DNA of 64,000 bases from Triatoma infestans (taxonomy: Eukaryota; Arthropoda; Insecta; Hemiptera; Reduviidae), in NCBI GenBank assembly GCA_011037195.1, contig JAAEAF010002486.1, positions 62,001-126,000 on the forward strand. The letters run 5' to 3'. A model generated the notes under the pieces. The model did not search any database, was not told the origin of the DNA, and saw only the letters and a program-made list of their open reading frames with translations. Numbering within the stretch: position 1 is the first letter of the stretch; each line of letters begins with the position of its first letter. Positions 9,276 to 20,278 of the stretch are shown in pieces. The position numbers were made by a program, and so were the translations under genes.

Positions 9276-11019
9276 TGTCATTTTAATTGAATTTACAATG
9301 TCTGAAAAAAGCTATTTGAAATGTAATTTGAAAAGCTTCAATTAAATATTAACAAAACAAGAAACATGTAAACAAGATGCTGAATGTTTCCTGTCATAAA
9401 GAAGGAACTAGATAATTATAAAATAAAACAAGTTTAGATAATTGCAAACCGTTGGCTTTCTAACCACTGGAATGAACATAATAATTTCATTTTTTCAACG
9501 GTTTTTGATTTGTAATTAGTAAACACGCAAACTTTAAAGATGAAATGAAATACGTATATTTAGTCTAATAATATTCAAAGTGTAGTATTCCATCTTGTTT
9601 GGAATAAGAAAAAATTATTTGGAAATATTGTTGCATTTTTATCAGGAGCCATGGAAATTTGTATCCCGTTGGTCCACATTACAGTACTTCAGTTGGCAAC
9701 GTTGGGAGTTCTTGGGCCGGGAAGCAAAATTTATATTTTACTATTTTTAATCAGCTACATACTTGTGTCAAGGTTACATGTTTATTTTTTTTGCGCATCT
9801 ACAGCTAAGGTTTAGCGCCTTTCGAATCTTTTCTTCACGATCCACTCTCTGCTCAAAGAGATGGCCCATGTTCTAGTAGTTTTCCCATAAGAAATCCAAC
9901 ACAATACTTTGACCAGCAAGGTATAGTGGAGCCTCAGGATATCGAACATGGATCCGCAATTTTCTCTTACCACCAATCAGTCAATTGAGGGGTAGTGTGG
10001 ATATCTAAATAGTGTCATCCTCTGTATAAACAATTCATTGTGGGGTAAGAGCTCGTCTGAAAATTGCCCCTCAAATTAATCTTATGTAATAATTAATATA
10101 CTTAATCACATATTGTTTATATATTCAAAGATTATATATGGCGGAAGGTAATTAATCTCAATATCTACTGGACTCAACTCATTCCTTTATATAAGCTTCC
10201 TTGTTGGGTGGCTATTTACATCGAGGACTTGTATTTTTATAAATATTCCTTCCCCTGAAATTTTTCCTAAATCTAAATCAGGGTGTAGTACTTTTACAAA
10301 TATTCCTACACCCTCCCCTCTCCCCAAAAAATCGAAAACATATAGTCATTATTTACACCCCCACTCATACATTATTCGCTCCAATAAAACGTACACGCTA
10401 ATAAATACAATCATACTGATAAATACATTTAAACCTCCCAACCACACAGAGGGGATATTCCTCTCCCATTTCACTTTGTATAATTGTATGATTTCACTTA
10501 ATCCATCCCATCTATGGTTTATTAGTATATTAAAACTTCTCCTTCCTTTCTTCGTTAAAGATATACGTATAACTATTACTTCATTATTCAACTAAAATTC
10601 CTATCGGTCCTCCGTCCAAACACAGTAGCAGTTCTATCACACCTGCACTTTCTAATACAATTATAAAAGACATATCTTTACTGATCGTTTATCATTTTTT
10701 TTTTTCTATTCTAAATATAAAAATTATTTTATTTTAAAATTGTAATTTTATACTCTATCTTTTTTTCATTATTATATAAGACGACCATATATTTCTATCT
10801 TTCCTCATCCGGAAATGACAGAAACTTTAAATTGTGGAAGTTAATATTTTTTACATAATCTTGATAAACTAAAACTTTAATGACGAATGAAGATTTTCAG
10901 GTCTTGTCTAAAAATTGCAGATTTGTGGTTAGTATTTGTCAATTATTTCATTCCAGATTTTGTTTTTTTTTAATGATAATTTAATTTTCGTTAAGATTTC
11001 ATAAGAAACAAAATCAGTT
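9276..11019. other. Long stretch without recognised gene
   Basis: AT-rich, with a less AT-rich patch at 9640-10060 (containing GGCAACGTTGGGAGTTCTTG and TCAGGATATCGAACATGG) that I cannot assign. An 80-codon minus frame at 10349-10591 ends in a hydrophobic segment (V-F-I-S-M-I-V-F-I-S-V-Y-V-L-L) but matches no family I know and has no neighbour to support it. Confidence 0.4.
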
Positions 11020-11215
11020 TCTTATGGATCAAGAGACATAGCGGTTTTGAGACGTAACAAAATGGTAGATGTTATAGCGAAAGCGGCAGCAATATCTGGC
11101 GAAGTGTCAGATAATAAATTCCCTGTCTTAGATTTGAACAGAGTTTTAAAGAATTTAATTATTCAGAACTGGCAAACAGATTATCTTGCTTCCCATAAAG
11201 AATTTTTGTTATAAA
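11020..11215 (+). pseudogene. Possible LINE fragment (end of RNase H domain)
   Basis: A frame reads N-K-M-V-D-V-I-A-K-A-A-A, then about 35 residues including W-Q-T-D-Y-L, before stopping near 11212. The block N-[EK]-M-V-D-x-[LI]-A-K-A-A is the usual end of the last RNase H motif in LINE ORF2. The catalytic residues upstream are not present. The fragment is short, so the call is tentative. Confidence 0.35.
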
Positions 11216-11300
11216 TATTTTAACAAAGAAATATTGTTAGACTGGACAAACCACTGGGGTTCAGAGGAATGGGTATGAGCAAACATTTGGTTATTAAGTA

Positions 11301-12022
11301 GGGTTTACATTTGCGAATGTGATGCGCGCCTCAAGACTCGCTTAGTATAGACGTGTCTAGACCTGCGAATCATGAGGGGTGGGGATGACTTGCGAGGCAG
11401 CCGGGTGAGGTAGTCCTTGGCAGTCGGTAGATGGCAGCATCAAAGGTGTTTCACTCCTCCTAAACTCGCGCAGTGTAAACCAGTTTAATTTTGTTGCGCG
11501 CATCAAAATTGGATAGAGATCAGGCCATACAGCTTCTCGAGTTATATAAAAATTATCCAGTTTTAGGGGAATTCCAGCGATATTAATTACTACAACCGAA
11601 ATAAGCATGGAGGAAAATAAGCCAAGTGATGAATATCCCCATTGCAAATCTCAAGGCGAAAATAAAAACGTTAAATGGGACGTATAGGACCGTAAAATCT
11701 AAAGAAAAGTAAAGTTACTGGTTTAGGTAAACTAAGGTTAAAGTGGACAAAGTTCAATAAGGAAGTTCAACGGCCATGTCCCTCATTAATCTGTTTCCAT
11801 ACTCTGATATCGTTGACGAAATAATTCTTTCACCCAAAAGTGGCGTTTTTTTTCGACGTTCTCCTCCTCCTTTTTAATAAAAGAGTGCAACGCTATTAAT
11901 GCAAACAACACAGTAGAATGTGGAAACCGATGGAAGTACGCTCGCCATTGTTGCCTCGCACAAACTGACCGCTCACACCTTGCCTTGTTAATTCGCGCAT
12001 CAGCTTCGCGCATTGTAAACCC
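11301..12022. mobile_element. Non-autonomous DNA transposon with ~29-bp imperfect TIRs
   Basis: The left end reads GGGTTTACATTTGCGAATG then TGATGCGCG. The right end, inverted, reads GGGTTTACAATGCGCGAAGC then TGATGCGCG. The ends match apart from a few central bases. Internally CTCGCGCAGTGTAAACCAG (about 11464) and TTGTTGCGCGCATC resemble further copies of the terminal motif. I see no clear target duplication (TA-G on the left, A-G-C on the right). A short frame starting MEENKPSDEYPHC at 11608 stops after about 25 codons. No transposase is present. The superfamily (PIF/Harbinger or hAT) cannot be fixed from the ends alone. Confidence 0.65.
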
Positions 12023-13095
12023 AGCTTTGCAATCTGTCGAATCATGCCGTCTAAACGAGTTTATCTGTGCGTTCCTTGCAATGAATTATAATGCTTTTGC
12101 CTTAAGTATGAAAATGAAAGAATTATTTTATTTAAACACTTGTATAAATACGTTCCTGAAATCACCCTTTCACTATGAAGAAATATTTTTTTTTAATAAT
12201 GTAAAAGTTTTTACTTTAATAATGAAAAACAAAAGAAGAAATTAACATCAGAATTAAACTTTTGTGATCGTAATGTAACCTAGTCTCTGGCAGGATAGCG
12301 AAAAGCTAAGGCAAAAAAAAAAGTAATGTACATAATTTATTTTATTATGCCTTTAATTTTATAAGGCAAAAATAAGCTGCCGAGCAAATAAAAAGTATTT
12401 TACTCCATCTTCTTTTAAGAAACAAACAAATAACACCACACCGGAAAGAAAACCACGTTCTCCATTTATTGAAAAATGTGAAATATTAACAGTTACAAAA
12501 GAAGAGTGATGAAATGTTCTATAAAGTTATACTTACAATTATTGAGTGTTCTTTGAATACAGTTCAATAATCTTATGCACACCATTTGTAATATCCATGC
12601 AATACAACATAATACTTGACATTTCACGTGCATGCGCCCATGACCGCATCTAGACCATGGGCTTTTATATTTATATTTTTAACAGTAGGAATATTGTACC
12701 TGAATACTGCTATTTTATATCAGATTGCTAAACTATAGGCTTCCCTAATTAATGCGTAATAATTCTTCTTCCCTAGTTGCAGATCTTTTCACGTAATCTT
12801 GAGTTTTTTAAATTTATTACAGGCCATTACTTACATTTTTTCACAGCTAAATATAATTTCTATTTTTTAATTTTAATTAATGTATACAAACACGTTTGAT
12901 TTGGAATTACCAAGTTAAATAAATAACTTCGCCGTTATATTCTTAAGAGATAACAAAAAGACAATTAGAGAAAATTGTGAAATTCAATTGTCTTATTATT
13001 GTTGTTGGTAATTAATCAGCTTATATATATATCTTCATTCCTTATTGTTATTTAAATGCATTTCTTTAATAAATGACTAATCTACCACAATTTTT
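12023..13095. other. AT-rich DNA, no gene seen
   Basis: Only short frames rich in F, N and K. A CATGCGCCCATGACCGCATC patch near 12631 is the only less AT-rich point. Nothing assigned. Confidence 0.5.
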
Positions 13096-14134
13096 TACTT
13101 TCTCTTACTCCTAGAGTAAGAAGAAGCATTGTAATCGTGTCAAATTTTCGATATCGAGTTTTCACCGGAAATATCCGTTTTGAGGTCCCCTGAGTCCAAA
13201 AAAGTGGTTTTATTAGCAAATGGTCTCTGCGTGTGTGTGTGTGTGTGTGTATGTAAGTATGTCTGTGAACAGCATAGCTCAAAAATAAAAAATCGCAGAA
13301 AGTTCAAACTTAATATTCCTTTGTGGTCTGACCATATACCATGGGATGTGACAGTAGTACGTTATTTGTCAAAATTCCTCAACCGGAATTACCACTTTAC
13401 TACTTGTTTTTTTTTACTTTCTTGCAATTTTCTCAAAAATGACGGCGATGAGTTTTTTCAAACTTCGTATATCAACTACATATACAAAGACCTACAACTT
13501 TTATTTGAAACATTTCTCTGGAAAAATTCATTTAAGGACAGTTATGGGCGAGCGGAGGGGTTAGGTTTTCAGCTGAAGCGCTATTTCAATTTATTAAAAG
13601 AATTCTATCATCTAAATAATGTTAATAAGAATTAAATATGTTGTTGAAATTCCGAGTTTAGAAAAAATCGGGTAACCGGAAGTGCGTTTACTTTACCACT
13701 TTACTAAATGATTTTTTTCTTCACTTTTTTGCGATTTTCTCAAAAAAAGGCTCTAACGATTTTCTTGAAACTTCTTATATAAATTAAAAATACAAAGATC
13801 TATAACTTTTATTTAAAACATTTGGCTGGTAAAATTCATTTAAGGGCATTTTATGGGGGAAGGGTGGGGTTATGTTTTTCACTAAAGTGCTATCATAGTT
13901 GATTATACACTTCTATCATCCAAACAAACTTAAATAGAAATAAATAGATGGCCAAAATTCCGAGTTTTTAAGGAAATTAGTAAACCGGAAATGCGCTTTT
14001 ACTAAACATTTTTTTCAGTTTTCGACGAATTTCATTAAATTTGGTACACAAACTATAAAATTTGTCAATTATAATTTTGAGAAATGGAGTAAGAGAAAGT
14101 TGTGTGAGTGTTTCACACCTGATTTTTTTTTTTT
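13096..14134 (+). mobile_element. Family H element, full length (reference copy)
   Basis: Left subterminal repeat ACTTTCTCTTACTCC at 13097-13111 and its exact inverse GGAGTAAGAGAAAGT at 14086-14100. A hairpin GTGTGAGTGTTTCACAC at 14102-14118 is followed by a T-run. A (GT)n tract lies at about 13231-13250. Monomer starts (ACCGGAA-type) at about 13381, 13676 and 13983 give a period near 300 bp, each monomer holding the blocks GCGATTTTCTCAAAAA, GATTTTCTT-AAACTT, ATACAAAGA-CTA-AACTTTTATTT and GAAAATTCATTTAAGG. No reading frame is conserved between copies, so it is non-coding. The layout (subterminal inverted repeats, microsatellite, central tandem repeats, 3' hairpin) is that of helentron-derived elements. 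Confidence 0.88.
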
Positions 14135-15023
14135 ATAGTTTTTAGAGAAAAATTATTTTATACTTTAGAAGCTATGATGTAAGCCATTCCTTCTCCATGA
14201 TCAATTTCAATATGTTGTAAGAATACTAACATACTCCTGGATCCCCCAAACTGTATATGAAAACAATGTAATGGTGGTGAATACCTGAAATCGGTCGATG
14301 ATTACAAAAATGAACTAACATACATACAAAAATAAAAATCTCGAATAATTTCCCTGTGAAACCAGCCAAACCATTGCTTTCTAATTTGTATGAATTTGAA
14401 GTTTCTTCAAGGAATTCTTTTTGAGGTGTGTTTCGAGTATTTGTACAACATTCTTACTTACTTACTAAATATGAAAGTAACATTGGTCCTTAAACTACTT
14501 TCGCTAGTATAAAGTCAACTTATCATTTTGCAATCCAAACAAATTGGTAGCATAATTTAATTCAATTCACTTTTTTTTTTTAAACCGTAGATTGTATTCC
14601 CTTATTTATTGTTTGTGTGAAGTTTTAAAACTGTAATCTTATTTATAATTTCTGTTTTACCGAAAATATACCATCCTATAGGGGACAAATCGAAGGAGTT
14701 GTTTATGAAAAAAAATTATAAAAAAAAAACTCGCAATATTCTTAGGAAAAATGTCTGAAATAAATATCTTATGTTTGTTGTTAATATGCGAAGATAACAA
14801 AAAAAAATTGAGCCATTTTAGAGAAAATCGCGACTAAATAAAGAAAAGAACATGGAGATACAGTAACGTTAAGCATTTATCTAAAGTACCACTTCTCTTT
14901 ATAATATATGGTTTTACTACCTATGTATACCTTAGATGCATTGTTTCCAAATTCGAAAAAAATAGGTTAACCGTAAGGTTAAGGAAAAAAAAGGTACCAC
15001 AGCAGTAGGGCGTCAACAAATAG
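14135..15023. other. AT-rich DNA with a possible PLE scrap
   Basis: Near 14279-14320, GAATACCTGAAATCGGTCGATGA resembles the GCCCGAAACCGGTCGATGA segment of PLE family A and may be a decayed end. The rest is unassigned. Confidence 0.4.
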
Positions 15024-15455
15024 TAGATGTTGATTGCTGTAGGGGATTATCACACTGCGACCTGAAAGATCTATTGTGCCCCCGGAGTCTTCTCAAGTGC
15101 ATAGTCGGCCTCCAAGCAGTGTTCTGTAGCTGCAGGCAACACTGCTCATCATCGTGCAGTGAGTTGTAGAGGCTCCTAGGAAAAGAAAGGGCACCCGGCA
15201 CCCGGAAAAGAAAGAAGGGGAACCCGGAACCTCCACGTTGCTAATCCCTTCCTTTTCCCTCGGCTTGCGCCAATTAAGTAGAGACGGAAACCCTAGTGTG
15301 TGTACTGGTTTGTCCTTGTCTCTAGAGGGTAGAGTGTATGTAGTTACAAGTGTATTATGTACTGTTTTGACAAAGTGCATGGGGTACTGAGCTGTGGTAA
15401 CCCGTGGGGTCGTTACTACCCAAGTAACTGCATGCAACAGATTGCCCTCGCGGGC
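15024..15455 (-). mobile_element. Type I SINE with leader, tRNA head deleted in part
   Basis: On the minus strand it begins GCCCGCGAGGG at 15455, continues through the leader (CCACGGGTTACCACAGCTCA, ACAAGGACAAACC, GGCGCAAGCCGAGGG) and ends GGGGGCACAATAGATCTTTC, AGGTCGCAGTGTGATAATCC and CCTACAGCAATC. The head is deleted between GGGATTAG and CAACGTGGAGG, removing most of box A. The body also carries a small tandem GGCACCC duplication near 15190. The flanks TCAACAAATAG (15013-15023) and TCAACATATAG (15456-15466) match at 10 of 11 and are the likely target duplication. Without box A the copy should not be transcribed by polymerase III. Confidence 0.82.
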
Positions 15456-15689
15456 TCAACATATAGTAATGGAGAGTGACCATCAATGCTGCATAAAAGG
15501 GATAGATTATTTAAAGAGCTTTACAAATACTTGCCAGCTCCATTTCAATATGAGGAAATTATATTCTCTAACAATATAGATACATAAAACTATTATATGA
15601 ATTCTTGATCTAAATTATCTAACAAATAGATAACATAAAATGAAGTCTTACAACCCTTCCCCCCCCCACCAAAAAAAAGGTTAAGGAAT

Positions 15690-16053
15690 TTTCTCGGAAA
15701 AGCTACAACAATTTTCTTTAAATAACTTTTATATGAAACATTTTTCTAGAAAACTTGATTTTGAGGCATCTGTGCCGTTAAATGTCAAATGTTATTGCAA
15801 TTGTTTGTTCAAGATTATTTGCCCTATCTTCTGGGCTACAACGTGTCACTTCAACTACTACTTACTTTGGGTAGGCATAGTCTTTAATCACTAAAGCACA
15901 GTCTCAATAAAGCATGTCCTTTAACAGCTCTATTTTTTATGCGAAGAGATATTATTCAAAATTTCATGTTTTAAGAAAATCAATTTTATAGTTTTATGGA
16001 CGGTAGGCAAGAGAAAGTCTACGACGTGGTAGCGTTTACACCAGATTTTTTTT
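15690..16053 (+). mobile_element. Family H element, decayed 3' part
   Basis: The blocks GAATTTTCTCGGAAAAGCT, ACAATTTTCTTTAAATAAC and TATATGAAACATTTTTCTAG, and the terminal GGCAAGAGAAAGTCT followed by AGCGTTTACACCAG and a T-run, align with the family 3' half. The copy is old. Confidence 0.5.
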
Positions 16054-17049
16054 TCTTATAGCAGTTACTATTTATGGTCAGATAAATTTATTTGATTAGA
16101 TGTAGAATGAAAAACTGTATGTGGTTAGTAGTAGTATAAGAACTTTATTTGTGAGTTAGATAATTATTATATATATTTTATTTATTATACATACATCCAT
16201 AAAATTGACCAACCTGTGATGATTATTATATTTCCAGGCTAAAGATGGTCGAAAAGGCCATCAAACTTGGTGTGTTTATGAATTTGATTGATTCTTTTAT
16301 GATAATATTCATTGAAGCCATAAAACACACGCTCCTTCTTGAACACATTTGCTTCTTAATACTTGTAATTGGCTGGTTTGCTTCGCATAAAAGACAAAAA
16401 AAAAAGTTATAACTCAATGAAAATGGTTTTTCTTTATACATATTGTAGTTATTATTTATTTGACAAGAGAGCAAAGGAGTAAAGTGCCACTTTTACACAC
16501 TCGAATTCAGTGTTTGCTCATGAAAGCGCAAGTGAGTAAGACAACTGAACAAGTAAAGCAATTTACTCACCGCGTAAATATTATATTTATTCTACAACAG
16601 CTAAACTATTTAAAAAAGGTATTAAAAAGAACAAAAGAAGTAACCTCTAAGAACATTGTCCATTCAAATTGGAAAGGTTACCTTCAAAAGAAAGGTTATA
16701 GAACATAGGTAGGTTAAAGTTAAGCAAGAAGGTACATTATAATTTCTGAAATTTCATTTATTGTTTAACTGTTTTTAAAATGTTAAACTATTGCTTAATT
16801 TAAGAATATCTAGTTTACTTATATTATTTATTCTTTAGAAATTTCATTAAATCTTAAAATAAATTTATTTGATAGGAGGTGACATTATTTTTTTACTTTT
16901 AATCTCTCTAGAGATTAAAGTTGCAACTTTAACTATTAATCTTAGTGGAATAATTGTCACATTAATCAGCTGTTTAGAATAAAAGTACTTTTTTCTCCTG
17001 AACAAATTTATTAGCCATATTCCTTTTTACAAGGAGAAATGAGACAAAG
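16054..17049. other. AT-rich DNA, no gene seen
   Basis: Two 82-codon frames on opposite strands (about 16226-16474 and 16460-16708) show no domain. No repeat recognised. Confidence 0.5.
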
Positions 17050-17280
17050 GTTGCTGAAATCTGGATGGTTTAGTCCCCGATATGAAGGATAGTAAGAGAT
17101 TTTTTCCATGATAGCTTGCTACATTTTATGGTCATCAACTGGTTTCAGGTGTTCGCTTCTAAAATATCTTAGTATCAACTGGCTTCAAAATATCTTAGTT
17201 AATATAGTGTGATAATAGTTTGCAAAGTAACTTTTCCCTCAATGATTGCGATGCTCTGTCTGTGATATCACAACTTTATC
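17050..17280 (-). mobile_element. Decayed Penelope-like end, family A
   Basis: CCATGATAGCTTGCTACATT, then GGTCATCAACTGGTTTCAGG, parallels the family A end at 19216-19260 (CCGTGATAGCTTTTTTTG, TATCAAGCGGTTTCGGG). The hammerhead core is no longer intact. Confidence 0.45.
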
Positions 17281-19199
17281 AAGAAAAAAGTAAAGTAATG
17301 TTTATTTATTCAGGTGTATAGCAAACATCAAATAAAAACCAAGGCCAATATGCTGGGGATTGAATGCAGTATCACAATATATTTTAACCATTAATAAAAC
17401 CTAACGTGCTTTGCAGTCCTTGCCGTTTTTATAAAGACATCCAGAAGAAGGCCACTACATAAAACCATCGATAGATAAGCGTAAAATGAAGCGAACTGTC
17501 AGGGAAAAATCTCCTGATATTATTTTAATGTTCAGAATGGGCAACGAAATATATATTATAAACTCATTACTTTATAATTAAACTTATTCTAATCTCATAA
17601 CATTACGGTATTTACATTGTTTCATTATAAAAAAAACGAATAAAAATTAACATCAAAATAATTTGTACTTTCGTTTTCAGAATTGTTTAACTGTATTACT
17701 AATTAATACACGACCTTTTCATTTGTAATTATTTAGGTGATTATAGTTATGCCCCCATACCGCTGAATACTAAGGAAATTTCTAAACAATTTCTTGGTTT
17801 TAAACTTATAAACAATTTTTTTGGGGGGCTAATCAGTGAAGACTAATAAATAAACCTTCATTAGGGCATAAAGCATATTTTACTACTTCGCTTTAAAATT
17901 ACATAATAGGTTAAAAAATCTGAAGCTGTATTGATTATGAGGACTGTAAACTCATTTAAAAAATGTCACAAAGAAATGTATTATTATAGTTTTTTTTTTT
18001 TTATCTCTTGAGGAAGGAGGGCTCTTCACAACTAGTTTTGAAACATTTTTTTTTTTTTAAAGAAATGATATACACTTCAATAATCTACACTTATTTGAAT
18101 AAATGTTCTTCTATTTACATAATTTGAAAAGTTTAAGGTGGAGCTGGTTTTTTAAATATTTAAATAATTCACAGTTGGAGGGTGTGTGTGTGTGTGGGCA
18201 GTGAGAGTTGTTGTCTTCTTCTAAGAGTTCTGATGAAGACAGTGAACGACGCAATAAGCTGCGCACTGTCATTGTTTTGTTTTCTAATTTTTATATACCT
18301 GCTTTATTTATCTATTTTTGCTCTTCTACTCCTTCATCTGTATTCTTAGAATCGCTTACACTTGCTCTTTTACTAAAATTATCGCTAGCTATTTTATTTT
18401 CTTCAAGTTCTTATAAATAAATACAGAGTAATTTACACTATATAATTGTTAAACATCTCCAAAATTACTCCGAAATTCAACTGGCATAATTTTCAACTTT
18501 CTCGTGTTATTTCTTTGGAGATACTGAGAGCTCCACAAAAATTCCTTAGTGCCACTACCATTTTCAAAACCTCATACTCAGACGAAGGTAACAAAAATAA
18601 ATAACTTGGTTTTTTCTTGTTATTTTTACTGAATTTTGTTAATTTTTTTTTTTTAATGAGTTTTTCATAATTTCCTCCAATATGGCTCCATTGTTTTTTT
18701 TTTTCTATCACCATGACATATATTTACAATTCATATAAACTTTCACTTCTTATATTTTAAATATTTTTTCGATAAAATTGATTTTTTTTACACGAATTCT
18801 GGGAAATCTTGATGATTAATTACTTTTCTTTAAAGTCTCACATCAATGTCTAATTACAAATATAAAGTTGTCGTCAATAAGAAATGGAGAATTTCAAAAT
18901 AGGAGAAAAATAGTGTGAACATTTGCTTGCGCAATAAATCTGAGATTTATTATGATCATCTTGTTTTGATGATTATTGCATAAGTAAACAAACTTAAAAA
19001 CCGATCATTTTGTATATTCGGGATTTAATGGAGCTATTAAATAGCTAGGCCTTGCTTAATTTAAGTGATATAGTGAAAAAAAAAGCTAGGCAATATTGAA
19101 ATACCCTGATGTTTAAAAGTTAATCGAGTATTTTATCAGTCTTAATTTTTTGCCTTGATTTGTAATATGAGAATTTTGTTTGTTTAGTTTAAATTTTCT
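17281..19199. other. AT-rich DNA, no gene seen
   Basis: Long A and T runs, a (GT)n tract at 18182-18197 and short frames such as 18208-18420 (S/L-rich) without domain signature. Confidence 0.5.
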
Positions 19200-19241
19200 T
19201 CAGAAATATCTTCCGTGATAGCTTTTTTTGTGTGTGTGTTT

Positions 19242-19280
19242 ATCAAGCGGTTTCGGGCGTTTGCCCATCATCAGAATGCA
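19242..19280 (-). ncRNA. Hammerhead-like core, PLE family A (left copy)
   Basis: On the minus strand: CATT, CTGATGA, T, GGGC-AAAC-GCCC, GAAA, CCGCTT, GATA. The core is intact, stem II is 4 bp and stem I is weakened (GATA instead of GATG). Confidence 0.5.
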
Positions 19281-19320
19281 TTTCTCAAACAGTGTGTTAA
19301 CATGCATTTGCACAGAGCAA

Positions 19321-19812
19321 ATTTAGTTGATACCTCGCTTTTGTGATTATTAGATTATTGTCTTTAATTTTTTTTCGTACTGTGCCCTCAGTTTTTTCTT
19401 CTTCTCTGTCCGTGTTTCTGTGGGTTTGTTGCTTTTGTATGTCTTTTATTATGTCCGCGGCGATGTGGCAACCGTGACCCTGTTCGCTGTATGGTAGTAA
19501 AGTTATTGCTAGTTGTTCGATGTTTTTTGGTGTGGTTTGTCTTCTTGAGATTATATTTTAGTCCTTTGTCTAGAAGTTCTGTTTCAGTTGGTGAAAAAAC
19601 GTAACTTTTATGAGGTTTATAGTTCGTGAGTGGAATGTGTTGTTTTGGTGTTTAATAGATTGCGGGTGTTGTGAGTTTTGGAGGTTGTTGAGTTTTTTGT
19701 TTAGTGTTTTGTATTTACAGTCCATTTGTTTAGTAAGTTTGTCATTTATTTGGTTGAAGTAGTGAGTGAATACCGATTTCCGATTCAATGTGTGGTCTTT
19801 CAGGTGTCTGTT

Positions 19813-19857
<45 letters not shown>

Positions 19858-19925
19858 TAAAGTGTACGTATTTCGTTTTTAACCCAGAGTTTTTGTGCTT
19901 GAATAATTGTTTTTCGTGCTGCAAG
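19321..19925 (-). pseudogene. N-terminal part of Penelope-like reverse transcriptase protein
   Basis: Minus-strand frames joined by small shifts read MQHEKQLFKHKNSGLKTKYV, then a poly-lysine stretch from the 43-T run, then KDHTLNRKSVFTHYFNQIND, then ELLDKGLKYNLKKTNHTKK, KNIEQLAITLLPYSEQGHG and finally VRKKIKDNNLIITKA. The order L-L-x-K-G-L-K-Y-N-L, an E-x-L-A-x-x-L-L-P-like box and I-x-x-N-N-L-I-I-x-K-A is the region before RT motif 1 in Penelope-like proteins. The frame breaks off exactly after I-T-K-A, where D-K-G-N would normally follow, and is joined directly to the element 3' end. At least two frameshifts are needed, one in the poly(A) tract. It cannot make a functional RT. Confidence 0.7.
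19814..19856. repeat. 43-bp T homopolymer
   Basis: Uninterrupted T-run within the PLE coding remnant, probably an expanded A-tract of a lysine-rich codon stretch. Confidence 0.95.
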
Positions 19926-20157
19926 TGTGTTAGTTTTTATGTGGATGTTTGCGTATTTTGGTGTAATGTTGTGAATGAGACACTGTTTGTTAAAATAAAT
20001 ATTGGCTTTTGTGTTATAGATTTTATAAGATAAATTGTAATAATTGTTTAGGTTCTTAGCCTCACTGGCTCCATAGTTGTTGTGGTTGTGTTGGGTAGAA
20101 GTGGATCAACTAAATTTGTTCTGTGCAAATCTCTGTTATCACACTGTTTGACAAATG

Positions 20158-20197
20158 CATTCTGATGATTCGGGCGAACGCCCGAAACCGGTCGATG
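20158..20197 (+). ncRNA. Hammerhead-like ribozyme, PLE family A (right copy)
   Basis: CATT (20158-20161), CTGATGA (20162-20168), stem II GGGCG-AA-CGCCC (20172-20183), GAAA (20184-20187), palindromic ACCGGT (20187-20192), C at the cleavage position (20193), then GATG (20194-20197), which pairs with CATT to close stem I. Stem III can only form with a second molecule or as a 2-bp helix, as in the minimal hammerheads known from PLEs. Three extra bases (TTC) lie between the core and stem II. Confidence 0.6.
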
Positions 20198-20278
20198 ACC
20201 ACAAAAAGAAGCAGGCTATCACGGAAAATATCTCTAATATTTCCCAGCTCTGCGGAACCAACCAACCACAACAAATAG

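Larger units (their letters stand above)
19200..20278 (-). mobile_element. Penelope-like element (family A) with inverted ends
   Basis: Two copies of the same end lie in opposite directions: 19200-19320 (minus) and about 20085-20278 (plus). Shared blocks are GCTATCACGGAA, AACCGGTCGATGACCACAAA-type and TGTGCAAAT...ATCAACTAAATTTG. Between them, on the minus strand, is part of the PLE protein. Inverted or partly inverted terminal copies are common in PLE insertions. RT, GIY-YIG and most of the coding region are missing, so this is a deleted copy. Confidence 0.75.

Noticed and set aside
10349..10591. 80-codon minus frame with hydrophobic C-terminus as a small membrane protein
   Set aside because: No homology recalled, no neighbours, no promoter or splice context; length is within chance for this composition.
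11357..11647. 96-codon minus frame inside the TIR element as a transposase
   Set aside because: No catalytic motif or DNA-binding signature; the only plausible start (MEENKPSDEY) is on the other strand and stops early.
13096..14134. Family H as a CRISPR-like or satellite array
   Set aside because: Monomers are diverged, only two to three per copy, and bounded by element-specific termini, so these are dispersed mobile elements.
19814..19856. T43 run as the poly(A) tail of a separate retroposon
   Set aside because: PLE protein frames are recognisable on both sides of it, so it is an internal expansion.
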